From Lycocorax pyrrhopterus obiensis (taxonomy: Eukaryota; Chordata; Aves; Passeriformes; Paradisaeidae): DNA of 64,000 nucleotides. The DNA lies in contig JACSVZ010000002.1 in NCBI GenBank assembly GCA_014706295.1, positions 110,806,930 through 110,870,929 of the forward strand. Reading direction: 5' to 3'. Of the stretch, positions 1 through 10,125 are shown piece after piece. The notes under the pieces are model-generated. The model did no database searches and was not told the origin of the DNA. It saw only the letters and a program-made list of their open reading frames with translations. Numbering within the stretch: the first letter of the stretch is position 1; every line of letters starts with the position of its first letter. A program made the position numbers and the translations under genes.

Positions 1-3000
1 AAAAACGGTGTGGAGGGGTCCAGGCTCTGTAACAAAGACTCCTGACCTGAATGTATTTCATAGTTTTCTTCAGAATGAGAAATTGCTGTCTAAAGTTTAA
101 ATAAAATTGAAGAGCAACATATCAATATATATTATATGGCTATTAAGAAAAAAGTACCAAAACACACATCATTTATGATCAGAAACCAAAATATCAAAGG
201 CATTTCAAAAATTCATACATCTGAAGCAAATAGAATTTACATTCTATAGCCACTCCTGGTTCCACACAACTATGGGTACAACTATTTTCTGCATTAGGGA
301 GCCATCATCTAGCAAATTCTTCCCTGATAACTATACAGTTGAAACTTGCTGTGACTTATTGTTGCTAATTTGATTATTTCATCAGTCACTGAGGTTCCAC
401 TGCTTGAGACAGAAGAAAAAGTGAACATAATTGGAAACCCCATAAAATAACTGGAGAGAAAAAAATACATGATGAAAGCAGTACATAAGATAGGAGGAAA
501 TGTACTGCCACATATTGTGAAGTATGCAACATACTTTTCTCTCTGATAGAGGAAACCTTCAAAGAAAATAAAAAGAAATCAAATCTTAGTTATAAAACCT
601 CAGCAGTAAGGTGACATGTAAGGGCAAATATAAAAAGAGGATGATCGATAATGTTGAGAATTTTTTAACAGACTACAGGAGTATTCTGTCTCCATTTAGA
701 AACCTAACATGAGCCAGCCGACCTTCTTTGATTACGGAATTAGGGGAGAAAGTGATCAGGTTGTTCCCGTAAATCCTTTCAGGCATTCACCTGCCTACCT
801 AAGACCCTTGCCCCTATTCTCTAGCCTTATCTTTCTGCCATCCGAGTTCTGGGATGTCAGTCTTGATGTTTTTTCTCTCTCCTTGTTTCAGGTAGTTACC
901 TCACTCCTCATGGTTTTACTGAGGATTTTGGTGTCCTTCACTTTGAAGAGCTGGCTGAAATCCAGCCAGAAGGTTGGGGGGGAAAAACCTGCTCAAAAGC
1001 TGGAGCAGGGAGAAACTGCTGGCTTGCTGGATCAAGTGGATGGCTTTGGGTTTTGCTAGGCTGTAAGGAAAGAACTTGCAGGGGCCTGCTGAGTGAGATT
1101 GTTCAATGGTACTGGCTGCTGTCAGGGAAGGTGTAGCACCTTCTCAACCTGCTCTGCAATGTACTTCCTGCCAGATGACAAGCAAGGGAGGCTGCTTTGT
1201 TTTCTCCTCTATACTGGCTGTGCTAAGGCAGTGGAAGTGTGAAGGGTTTGCAGTAGGTGCTTCATAGTTGATGGGAACAGGATCTAGAAGCAAAGACTGG
1301 TGCCTGATTTTCGTATGTAGGGAAACTGGAGAGCACTGTAAGTGCTCCTGAAGTCTCAGGAGTTAACCTACCCAAGGTGAGAATGCTGACCAGGAAGCTG
1401 CCAGCCCTGTGGGAATACTGAGGAGAGGGTATCTTCAGCCTAGACTGCACTCAGCTGCCTTTGATGCTGTGGAGCCACTGCTGAGGATTTATATACCAAA
1501 AGACCCTTAGAAAAGAAGTCCCTATGATGTGTCTTTCAAAAGAGTTATGCTTTTAAGAAAAGACAGATTTTCCCTTTTTTTCTATAATTGCTGTTTTTTG
1601 GGGGTGTTTTTCTGTTGTTTTGTTTTGTTTTGTAAGTTTTCTTGGACAATGTGGAAGATCAGAATTTTTTTCCCTTTACCTAGTACTAGGTAATCAGCTC
1701 AGAATCCCAGGAAAATGTTTCAAATAGCAGAATATGCATGTGGCTTCAAAGAAAGTGTTCCGGGTTGGGATTTGTTTGTAGGTTTTGTACCGTTGCTTCT
1801 TAATTACTTAAAACTGACTAAGACGGGAGGAGAAAGAAGGAACAACAGGCTGTTTTCCGTATGTTGTTCTTCCTATGGGGATAAAGCATATTTATTTCAC
1901 CCTTGTTTTAGAGATCATTTTCAGTATATGTGAGCTATTACTTTGACTGCATACTGATACATTTTAATGAAAGTCTCTTCATTAATTTTGCAGTGAAGTT
2001 TTCTTTTTACACCATGCCCTGCAGGTTTTTCCCACCCCTGTACATCCCTCTGAGTTTCTTTGATGGTTTAGCATCCTAATGTACCTAGAGGGGCTTCTTG
2101 ATGTCGTGTTCATAGTAACATTTGCAAACAAAATGCAGCCTACAAGTTTCTGTACAGGTAAGCACTTTCAGGGCAGATGTATATGTGCCTTTCTCTGTCC
2201 TTAAAGTGTAGATCACTTCCTTTTCAAATTGCTCATAGAGCTAGTTTCAGCAAACTAGCTTTTATCTGTGCAATCAAATGCTTGCACACTTGGAGACCTC
2301 CTTGCATACACAAGTAGGACCAAAGTGCTCTTCACCTTCTGGTGTTTCCTGAGGATTACTTTAGATCAGTTTCTGAACTGTCTAAAGGCTTCTAAGTTTT
2401 CTATAATATATGGAACTTTGGTACCCTGTTAAGATACCTAACGACAACTAAGGGGGCAATTATCTTGTTCTTTGATTATTTGAATTTAAATTGGTAAGCT
2501 GAATTTTGGCTTGGCTGTCAGAGGCAAATGTTTCAAGACAGCTGTAACCATACTGCATTCACACACGACTAAATTTGGGCATATGTCATCTTCTCAAACA
2601 ATTTGCAAAGTAAACTGGTTTATGCTGAAGAGCAGAAAACCAAAGGCTAGGACTAGGAGCAAGCTGTTCCATATATAGCACTTGAGAGAAAAGAGCTCCT
2701 TGAAAGAGTCAATGCTCAGTGCCAGAGCTGCAATATCACTGTGCAGCCTTCACTGTCTCTCCATCCAGTAATCGCTTCTGCAAGTTTTTCTTCCTCGACC
2801 TCTACCCAAAACTCTTGTGCTTGGAGGCAAGCTGTTTGACTGACGTTGTCAGCTGTCATAATACAGGTGTGCAGTGCCATCAGGAGCATGCTGTCTTAGA
2901 ATGGCAAGCACTGCAGGTGTTCTTGAGAGCTTTGTTCAGTATTTTCCTTCCAAGCGTGTAGAGGTTGTATACTGGAACATGAATACCACCTGTTGCTCTC

Positions 3001-3535
3001 TTGACTCCATAAATAAATCTGTTGCTCTCTCTCGGACTCTATAAATAACTAAGAAAAAGGACTGCCATTCTGCTGCTGTAATTTAATATATTTCAGCTGC
3101 CTGTAAGACTTCTGTATCTTTGTGAGTTTGGGGAGTTTTGACCTAGATTAAATCAGCTTTCTGCTCACATCTGCAGACAGGAATCTTTATTAGTCCCTAG
3201 AAGCCACCTGACTGTGTAAGCAGTGCTGTTTACGTTCTGCTATTATATGACTCTACTCAAGGCTGGCTGCTAAAGAGTCTATGTTAGTTAACAGTGTAGC
3301 ACAATTAGTTGAACATATTTGTATCAAAAATGGGTACCAAGAATGTGTCTTCCTTTTCAAGAGTTCCACTGCACATGTATCACAGCGCACATCAAGGTGC
3401 AGTAAATGGCTGTGGAGCTATGCTCCGAAAGTGCATTTCGGCTCCAGACTATAATTCTGTTGCTTGTACCCATCTGCTCTTCAGTTAAGATATATCTGAC
3501 AAAAAATGCCCCGTTACTTGAGATTTATTGACTGA
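1..3535. other. Unique non-coding stretch, no recognised gene
   Basis: AT-rich sequence with short frames only and no protein family that I recognise. It holds two notable things: a pyrimidine-rich tract ending in a TTTCAG splice-acceptor-like site at 890-891 followed by an open frame (see findings), and a small tandem duplication at 2990-3049. A T/G-rich stretch near 1590-1640 is low-complexity sequence. Confidence 0.6.
2990..3049. repeat. Two-copy tandem duplication, about 30-bp unit
   Basis: Positions 2990-3018 and 3019-3049 share the pattern CTGTTGCTCTC, then GACTC, then ATAAATAA, with a few substitutions and a 2-base length difference. The copies are directly adjacent. A local slippage duplication is the simplest reading. 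An origin from the tail of an old LTR is possible but not shown. Confidence 0.65.
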
Positions 3536-3540
3536 ATAAG
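3536..3540. repeat. 5-bp target site duplication ATAAG, left copy
   Basis: ATAAG immediately precedes the TG of the LTR at 3541. The same five bases follow its CA end at 4179-4183. A 5-bp duplication is typical of ERVL-class integration. Confidence 0.75.
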
Positions 3541-4178
3541 TGTCTTGGGGTGACTCTATCATGTGTATCCCCTATCATGCTCTATGCCCAAAAAGTAATA
3601 TTGTGCCTTTTCTGTGCCTTTAAACTGAGCTGGAGAAAAGAAAAAACCAAACGAACGTTTCAAAACAGTTTCCCAAGGACACGGAGATTACACTCCTCTG
3701 CGTTCTCTGGCTGCAGGAGCAGGAGGGAGCACCCAGCTTGCTTGCTTCAGCCAGCGGTTTCGGTTTTTTTTTCCTTCTCTTCCCGGCGTGAGACGGAAAG
3801 CTGAACTTTGTTTCCTGGGACTTTGGTTTTTCCCTTCTTCTCTTCTGGACTGTTCAACAACATCAGAACACATCGGGAGAATTTTTCCCTGAGGCCCGGG
3901 GGTGGGCCCTCGCTGACCCAGCTCCGAGGAGGAGAGAGACCACACCTACAGAAGGACTCTGAAATCTTCCCAGGTTTCTCTCTATAGCGAGAGATTTCAT
4001 TTCATTATTTAGCATTATTATCCTTTTCCTGTGTGTTTGTTAAATAAAATAGTTCTTATCTCATTCACTTTCCTTCGAGGAAAATATCTTTTTTTCCCGA
4101 ACCCTGTGGGGGGAAGGGTGGTTGTAACCTGGTTTTCTCGCAGAGGATATATTGCTAGATTTTAGCCAAACCGGCACA
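3541..4178 (+). mobile_element. Solo LTR, avian ERVL-type
   Basis: A 638-bp segment begins TGTCTTGGGG and ends AACCGGCACA, so it obeys the TG...CA rule, and it is bounded by a perfect ATAAG duplication. An AATAAA polyadenylation signal at 4043-4048 lies in the 3' part, as expected for an LTR read on the plus strand. It is GC-richer than its flanks. The body matches, from memory, an LTR family common in bird genomes. No gag or pol sequence is attached, so this is a solo LTR left by recombination between two LTRs. Small frames inside it (for example 3550-3804 plus and 3688-3945 minus) are incidental. Confidence 0.85.
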
Positions 4179-4183
4179 ATAAG
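4179..4183. repeat. 5-bp target site duplication ATAAG, right copy
   Basis: It matches 3536-3540 exactly and directly follows the terminal CA of the solo LTR. Confidence 0.75.
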
Positions 4184-4277
4184 CAAAACAACGATTTTTT
4201 CCTACCTTCCCAGTGGTTCTGTAATATCATCAACGCATGTGCAACTGTGAACTGAGCATTACACGTGTGCTTTATCC

Positions 4278-4765
4278 CATAGAATCCTTTAGGTTGGAGA
4301 AGACCTTTAAGATCATCAAGTCCAACTGTAAACTCAGCACTGTCAAGTCCAATACTAAATCATTTTCCTAAGTGCCACATCCACATGTTTTTAAATACTT
4401 TCAGGGATGATGACTCATCCACTTCCCTGGGCAGCCTGTTCCAGTGCTTGACAACCTTTTTGGTGAAGAAATTTTTCATAATGATCAACCTAAACTTCCT
4501 CTGGCATAGCTTGAGGCCATATCCTCTCATCCAATCACTTGTTACCTGAGAGAGGAGACCTACCTTCAGCTCTTTTTACAACCTCCTTTCAAGTAGTTGT
4601 AGAGAATGATAAGGTCCCAGCCCCAGCTCCCTGAGCCACTTCTCATCAGACTTGTCCTCCAGACCCTTTACCACCTTTGTTGCCCTTTTCTGGGCACACT
4701 CCAGCACTCCAGTGCCTTGTGGTAAGAGGCCAAAAACTGAACACAATATTCAATGTATTTTGCCT
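4278..4765 (-). mobile_element. CR1 LINE, 5'-truncated 3' fragment
   Basis: Read on the minus strand this is the typical 3' end of an avian CR1. On the plus strand it opens CATAGAATCC, then a GGTTGGA-AGACCTTTAAGATCATCAAGTCCAA block, the usual landmark next to the CR1 3' terminus. It continues through the segments matching CR1 text on the lead summit (CCAGTGCTTGACAACC) and CCAGCACTCCAGTGCC, and fades near 4765. It covers roughly the last 0.5 kb of the element and has no reverse-transcriptase coding part. Copies like this are dead on arrival because reverse transcription stopped early. Confidence 0.9.
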
Positions 4766-5467
4766 TGGACCTGAAGTAACTGTGTAACTGACGAAACTGT
4801 GATTCCCCAAGTGTCCTTATAGAATACAACTATTCTTCCTTTTCAACTTGAAGGTAGCACTTCAGTTATGTAATTTTACGAATATTGAAATTTGACTTGT
4901 TTTACAGAAATCTACTGGTTTCTGTGGTGATTTTTTCCTTTCACAGAGAAGCTGATGACCGCTCTCAGCTTTTTTGTGTAGTTATGCACTCTTTGTTTCA
5001 GTCCTTCTGTAGATATGTTTCTGGGTGTCCTTTCCTGAGTTAATCTGGGGAAAGCTTAACTCAGGAGAAGGTATGTGGCAGTTTCAATAAGGCAAGCTTA
5101 TTCCTTCAGGAACACTGAGGTTCATGTTCAGACTTGATAATGCCAGCAATAATGAAAATTCAGTGTTTTCAATCTGTGTTCTTTCCTAGTTGAATAATCA
5201 TTAAAAAAAGCTGAAGCAAAAAAGCATCAAGTTTTCTTGTATGTTCACTCCACTGAGTTTCCCAAAAGATCTTCAGGAAAGGTCCAAGTAATTGCTTAGG
5301 CATTCACCAGAACCCTCAAAAAGTATTGACATGACATGGAGTACCTTGTAAGAAGTTGGATGGTAAATCCTGCCTACATGAACTGGTTGCTGTCTCTATA
5401 ATCCATCTTGAGTGAACCAGTAGGTAGGCAGCATAAATAAGTAGGAAATAAAAGAGTTTACTTGCAT
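4766..5467. other. Unique non-coding stretch with one hairpin
   Basis: No gene or recognised repeat. The one clear structure is the inverted repeat at 5033-5066. Confidence 0.6.
5033..5066. repeat. Inverted repeat, 11-bp perfect arms
   Basis: TCCTGAGTTAA at 5033-5043 is the exact reverse complement of TTAACTCAGGA at 5056-5066, with a 12-base spacer. The transcript of either strand could fold into a short hairpin. It is shorter than a typical microRNA precursor, and no role can be assigned. Confidence 0.8.
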
Positions 5468-5472
5468 ATAAG
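5468..5472. repeat. Target site duplication ATAAG, left copy
   Basis: ATAAG directly precedes the LTR that starts at 5473. The right partner at 5920-5924 reads ATAGG, one mismatch. Confidence 0.6.
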
Positions 5473-5919
5473 TGTCCTGGTTTTGGCCATGGACAGGGTT
5501 AATTTTTCACAGTAGCAGTGACAGAGCAGAGCCTGGAACCCTGTGGGCATGGCCAGGACCCTAATGTTATTCCGTACCATCTTAGGTCATTTCCAGGGGT
5601 GGGGGAATCTCTCTCTCGCTCCCTGGAAGAAAAGATGTTCCTTTCCAGTGCTGGAAAAATGTGATGGATGGAGGGCCTGTCTGCCATTGTTTCATTGTCC
5701 CAGATCTGGTGAGTATTTTGCATGTAAAACACACTCTCTGTGTACACTTTTGATAATAAGTTTATTGTTGTTATTGTTCATTTTCTTATCTCATTGTTGT
5801 TTCCAGTAAATTGGTCTTATCTCAACCCGTGATCTTTGCCTTTTGTGCTTTTTGCTGGAAGGGAAAACGAGTGGCAGTGGGAGCAATAAATTGTGGAATA
5901 CCACACCTAAACCACAACA
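5473..5919 (+). mobile_element. Solo LTR, avian ERVL-type (TGTCCTGGTTTTGGC family)
   Basis: A 447-bp segment starts TGTCCTGGTTTTGGCC, the widespread start of avian ERVL LTRs, followed by a GACAGGGTTAATTTT-like block. It ends AAACCACAACA, so it is TG...CA bounded. It is flanked by ATAAG and ATAGG, an imperfect 5-bp target duplication. An AATAAA lies at 5885-5890, close to the 3' edge. No internal retroviral sequence is adjacent, so it is a solo LTR. Frames at 5499-5747 (minus) and 5543-5809 (plus) fall inside it and are incidental. Confidence 0.85.
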
Positions 5920-5924
5920 ATAGG
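5920..5924. repeat. Target site duplication, right copy (ATAGG)
   Basis: It follows the terminal CA of the LTR and differs from the left copy by one base, consistent with an old insertion. Confidence 0.5.
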
Positions 5925-6839
5925 CTAAAACTGATCTGCTAAAATCACTGTGGATCCAGCTGTAGATGTCTGTCACATTAGAAACTGAAGTGTTGTCACT
6001 CACATCTAATCTGACAATGACGTACTAGGAGCTACTCAGAATCTTCCCTAATTGACCGCTGTCACTTAGTTATAGTTTTTGTAGGAAGAGAAAATATAAC
6101 TGCTTTCCACAAATAGACTTATTGGGAGAAAAAAAAATCTTTGATATCTTACAAACAACAATCATGTGAATTGGAGGTTAAAGACTAAAGTAAAAAAATG
6201 TTAATTACATCTTTTTTGACTGTTACTCTGTTTTGCCAACAAATAAGGATACTGTTCCAACCAAATGACAAAAATTGTTAGTCCTCATGGAATGGTGTAG
6301 GTTTTTTAAATTAGTACAAGAACCAGAAGAATGTGAGGATTATTGTCAGAATATCTGATTAATGGCTAGTCAGCATAAAAAAGACAGGTCAAGAGACAGG
6401 AAAATTATTACATTGTACTCAAAGACACACCAACCCTGAACAAAAGTTGATAATGGAGACAATTGCAACGACCAAAAGTCTTAAGGTACTGATTGATGGA
6501 TGGGCCATTGGAGAAACCACTCAGGCATATCTTTGCAGAGGTTGAATCAGAAATTTGTAGTTGAAAGAAGGGAGAGGAATAGGACACACAAGACTTCTCA
6601 TATGTTCCATGGGAAAGATTTAATTTACAGGATAGTGGAGAATGTAGGATTATCTTCATCTGCAGAAGAAAAGCATATTTTGTCTTTATGTCTTTTGGGC
6701 AGCAAATATGTTTGCTGTCTTGAAGCTTAGTTGTTTTATGATAGATTGACTTATCCAAACAACTCCTGAACAAGGTTTTTATCTGTTGTGATGAGCTCGT
6801 TGCTGTTCTGTTTGGAATAAATAGCATCCTGTTTTAGGA
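5925..6839. other. Unique non-coding stretch
   Basis: A 139-codon minus-strand frame at 6408-6827 crosses it but has no recognisable domain and biased low-complexity composition. I see no gene or repeat here. Confidence 0.55.
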
Positions 6840-7019
6840 TTCACAGTCCTTACACTGTGTAAGCACACAGTGCTTACTGTGTTTAATTTTGTTAATTTAA
6901 TTATGTTCAGCCATAATTAAAATTGTATTATTAATATTATTTTCAGCACAAACACAGAACATAGCCTCATACAAGCTACTATGAAGAAAATCAACTCTAT
7001 CACAGCCAAAACAAGTACA
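6840..7019 (-). mobile_element. ERVL-type LTR fragment, 5' end only
   Basis: Read on the minus strand it starts TGTACTTGTTTTGGCTGTGA and continues with the TAGAGTTGATTTTCTTCATA block typical of the avian ERVL LTR start. It then passes through a GGCTATGTTCTG-TTTGTGCTGAAAA section and reaches a GTGCTTACACAGTGT block near 6850-6870, where homology fades. Only the first 180 or so bases of the LTR remain. It is inverted relative to the related solo LTR at 5473-5919. The lower edge is approximate. Confidence 0.75.
6842..6882. repeat. Cluster of overlapping palindromes
   Basis: Four perfect inverted repeats overlap in 41 bases: CACAGT/ACTGTG (6842-6859), CTTACAC/GTGTAAG (6849-6863), AAGCAC/GTGCTT (6861-6875) and ACACAGT/ACTGTGT (6865-6882). 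They lie at the eroded edge of the LTR fragment. Alternative hairpins would compete with each other. They probably arose from the LTR sequence plus local duplication. Confidence 0.7.
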
Positions 7020-9412
7020 CTGGGGTATAAAAAGGAACTGATTTCTGAGAAAAGCTTTATTAAACCAGATCCTTTTCGTGGTTAAGAGACAATTAAAGAC
7101 CATACTATCCCTCCAGACAAACCAGAAGAAGGAATCACACCTGAGAGGCCTCTGGTGCCTCTTCCCATAACAAGGTATGAGTCCTCTCACTGCAAAGCCA
7201 TCTGGCCTGTTATCATGGCTTTTTTCTGAGTATTGTGCACTATAAAAATGTTTGTATGATATACAGTAAAGTACCAGTTTTTCAGGATTAGATGTGTTCC
7301 CTAAATTCATGTCATTTGGAGGAAGAAAAAGTCTAATCTTCCAGCATCAGTTACTTAATTCTCTGTATTCTCTCTTGCTAGATTGACTAAAATGCAAATG
7401 GACTCATCTAATTTAAGAAGCACTGGCTGTCTTCTGTTCTGATGAAACTTTCCCAGGCTTTAATGCAGGCTCACTTCTGCAAGTGGCCTAATAAGAAGCA
7501 TCTTTGTACATGCTGCCTTGTGCTAATAGCAGCAGTTTACTCTGCCTTTCTCTTGACTGAGGCCTGCCCGATCATGTGTCTCCAGAACAGCTGTCTTAAG
7601 CAAAGCAGGCCTTGACCAAATCAGCCCATGAAATGTACAATGTTAGCAGGAGGTCAATCAATTGAGATGATTATTTTTTTCTGCAACCTTTCTTCTGGTT
7701 CTGAAAAATACCATTTCTTTTGCATTTGCCTACCTTTCCTCCAGCCACTTGCAGAAAAACCCAAGCTTTTTGATTTTTCAGTTCTGAAAATCCTGTAAGT
7801 CAAAGTAGTTGTTCAACATATAGAACAGAGTAAAGAGGAAATTATGTCATGGAAGAGTGTCAGTAAAAGTGAAGTGAGTATTACTGGTTACGGAGCTTGT
7901 GGAGATGTGCACTTGAATCCCTAAGGACTGATAGTGGTAGTGTATGAAGCTGTGTTCCTTGTTTTGGACATATTTCCAGGATGACCACTGTAAAGTGAGA
8001 CAATTCAAGTCCTTCATCCCAACAGGGTTTTTATGGGCTTTGCATTTTCTGTGTTGATGGAAACAGTTTAAGGCTTTTCCATGATATGAATTGGGTTTTC
8101 GGACATTTGTATTATATTGTGTACCTCTCCCCTGTCACACCCAAGTATCATTTCCATCTGTGAACTCATTACAATTCTGCCAGTTAGAGTGCAGAAGCCT
8201 CTGACAGGAAAATAATTAGCCGTACTGTCCAACAAGTCCCATAAATTTAAATGGGTAAGGTTATAAAAGTGCAAAACCCCTAGCATTTTTTTCAAAAGAA
8301 CAGGGATTTTATTTCAAGGTCTTTTTCAATTCTCAAATAAGTTTTGAGTGCTACAAAATAAAATTTTCTTCTCCTCTTTCTAAAAGCTCCATAATGATCT
8401 ATATACACATTCTTTGCCCTGGTGTTTATTTTATTAAGTCTTATAGGCCTCTAAAAACCTATTTATGTCACTAGGCCCTCACTGAAGCGTGCATAGGTTG
8501 TACAAATGGAGTATAAGAGAGCTCCTGGCTTCAGCTTCATAGATAACTTATTGGTTCTCTGCCTGATGAGAGGAAATAAAAATCACATTTAATGGTTGAC
8601 TGCCAGTGGTGACTTCCAGGCTTTCTCTTCTTTTTAAAAAATCTGTTGTTATAGTTGAGTGTCAAGAGAGTCTTGAAGAGAGAGCTGTAAAAGAAAAAAG
8701 GCAATCACTAACACTACAAAAATTTAGGATTGAAAATAACCTCTCTGCCTATGGGACTGGGGGACTGAGAATAAAACATGGTATTTCTGGGCCTGAAACT
8801 CATCTTCTGTGGCTTTTTCTATGTTTTTGTTAATAAATAATTTTCTTCATATGTAACTATTAAAACAGAATATTAACCCAAGGTTTATTTTGCTTGGGAA
8901 CTTGAAGCTGCATGCTCTTAAGGTCTTTGGAAGCCTGAGATGAAACCAAAAAAGATAAATCCTGAGTATCAGTATTAACAAGTTACAGCATATAAAATAT
9001 ATTATGTTTTTCTAAAATACTTACCTTATTTTTCAAAAAAAGCATTTTTACTACCTAGTTTTCACCATAATTTGGAAATACGCCCATGCTATGTAGACTT
9101 GATGGTAAACTACATATCTTCTCAATTAGATGTAGTCAGAATGTATCCTTAAAATCAGATTTTGTAGGAATACAAGAAAATTAGTGTAAAGCTGGGTTTT
9201 TTAGCCAAAAATTTTGGTCCACGTTTGAAGCTTTGAAGTGCTGAAAACATCTGTCAGACAGTTTTGGTGTTGTCTTAACTTCAGCTTTTTGTTTATCTGA
9301 CCTGTGAGTTTTTCCATTATATATCATTAGTTACACAACACCTTGTTCTTGCATTGGATGAGAGCACTCTGTTTGCTGTTTGGACCAACTGGTCTGCCCT
9401 TCAGAGAGGACT
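7020..9412. other. Unique non-coding stretch
   Basis: No gene or recognised repeat. Positions about 7380-7640 look different in texture: fewer homopolymer runs, a perfect ATGCAAAT octamer at 7392-7399, and AGGTCA and TGACC half-sites near the 3' side. This could be conserved regulatory DNA but is not demonstrated. Frames at 8068-8295 and 8606-8833 are short and unrecognised. Confidence 0.5.
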
Positions 9413-9510
9413 TCACAGAATCACATAATTGTTAGGGTTGGAAGGGACCTCTGTAGATCATCTAGTCCAAGCCCCCTGCCAAGGCAAGGTCACCCAGTGC
9501 AGGTTAGAGA
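9413..9510 (-). mobile_element. CR1 LINE fragment, 3' end piece (part 1 of a split copy)
   Basis: The plus strand opens CACAGAATCACATAATTG, then GGGTTGGAAGGGACCTC and GATCATCTAGTCCAAG, the classic antisense CR1 3' end. It runs to CACCCAGTGCAGGTTA and stops abruptly. The next expected CR1 text (CGTCCAGGTAGGTTTT) appears about 560 bases later at 10,080, so a later insertion seems to split this copy. Confidence 0.85.
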
Positions 9511-10075
9511 TGTTGTAAATCCCCAGTCATTGCACGGCAAGTTTATTTAAAAGTGGCTTAAAGCACTACTTCTCCCTGAGGTGGCACAAAGCAGAACTTG
9601 GCAAAAGTTCTTGGGATGTCAAAAAACAAACTTTACTGGCAAACTTTAGAAGATCAGGAACTTGGCAAAATTTCAAGCAAAATTTCAATCAAAATAAAGC
9701 ATTTCACAAAGCATTGATTTAGCAAACTCTAACCCATCCAACCCTAAATTACTCAGACTACAAGAAGAGGAAATTAGTACAAAAAAGGAGGAGAAAGAGA
9801 GAAAAAAGAGAGAGACAAGAAAGATACAGCTATCACCCTTGGATCCAGTGTGTCTTTGTGCAATGGTTTTTAATCCACTCTGGCCTCCTGTGGCCACAGC
9901 TCCCCCTCAGGTGGGATTTGTGGTCTGATAGCCACTCTGGGACTCGGCTGTGGCTCCAAAAGGGACAGGGTGTGGGACACAGCACCATTCCACCTTTGCA
10001 GAACTTGATCTGCCCTTTCCTTCCCACACACACCTTAGTTGTTTTGAGCCAGTAATCATTTTTTCCAGTCTCTCA
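9511..10075 (-). mobile_element. Probable solo LTR inserted in a CR1
   Basis: This block separates two collinear parts of one CR1. On the minus strand it has an AATAAA-type signal (complement of TTTATT at about 9541-9546) close to its 3' side, a short trailing part, and an end reading TTTACAACA, like the ERVL LTR ending at 5919. A purine-rich run (about 9775-9832) and a GC-richer section (9880-10,025) lie within it. The 5' edge on the minus strand and a target duplication could not be fixed. The family is not identified. Small frames at 9685-10,055 are incidental. Confidence 0.55.
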
Positions 10076-10125
10076 CATACGTCCAGGTAGGTTTTGTGAC
10101 TATTTTCCTGGAAGAAACTCTTGTT
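10076..10125 (-). mobile_element. CR1 LINE fragment, part 2 of the split copy
   Basis: ACGTCCAGGTAGGTTTTG followed by a TTCCTGGAAGAAACTC block matches the CR1 segment that normally lies just beyond the part ending at 9510, in the same orientation. It is short and diverged, so it depends on collinearity with the first part. Confidence 0.5.

Noticed and set aside
6408..6827. 139-codon minus-strand frame
   Set aside because: No domain or family resemblance; Ser- and Lys-rich composition fits random translation.
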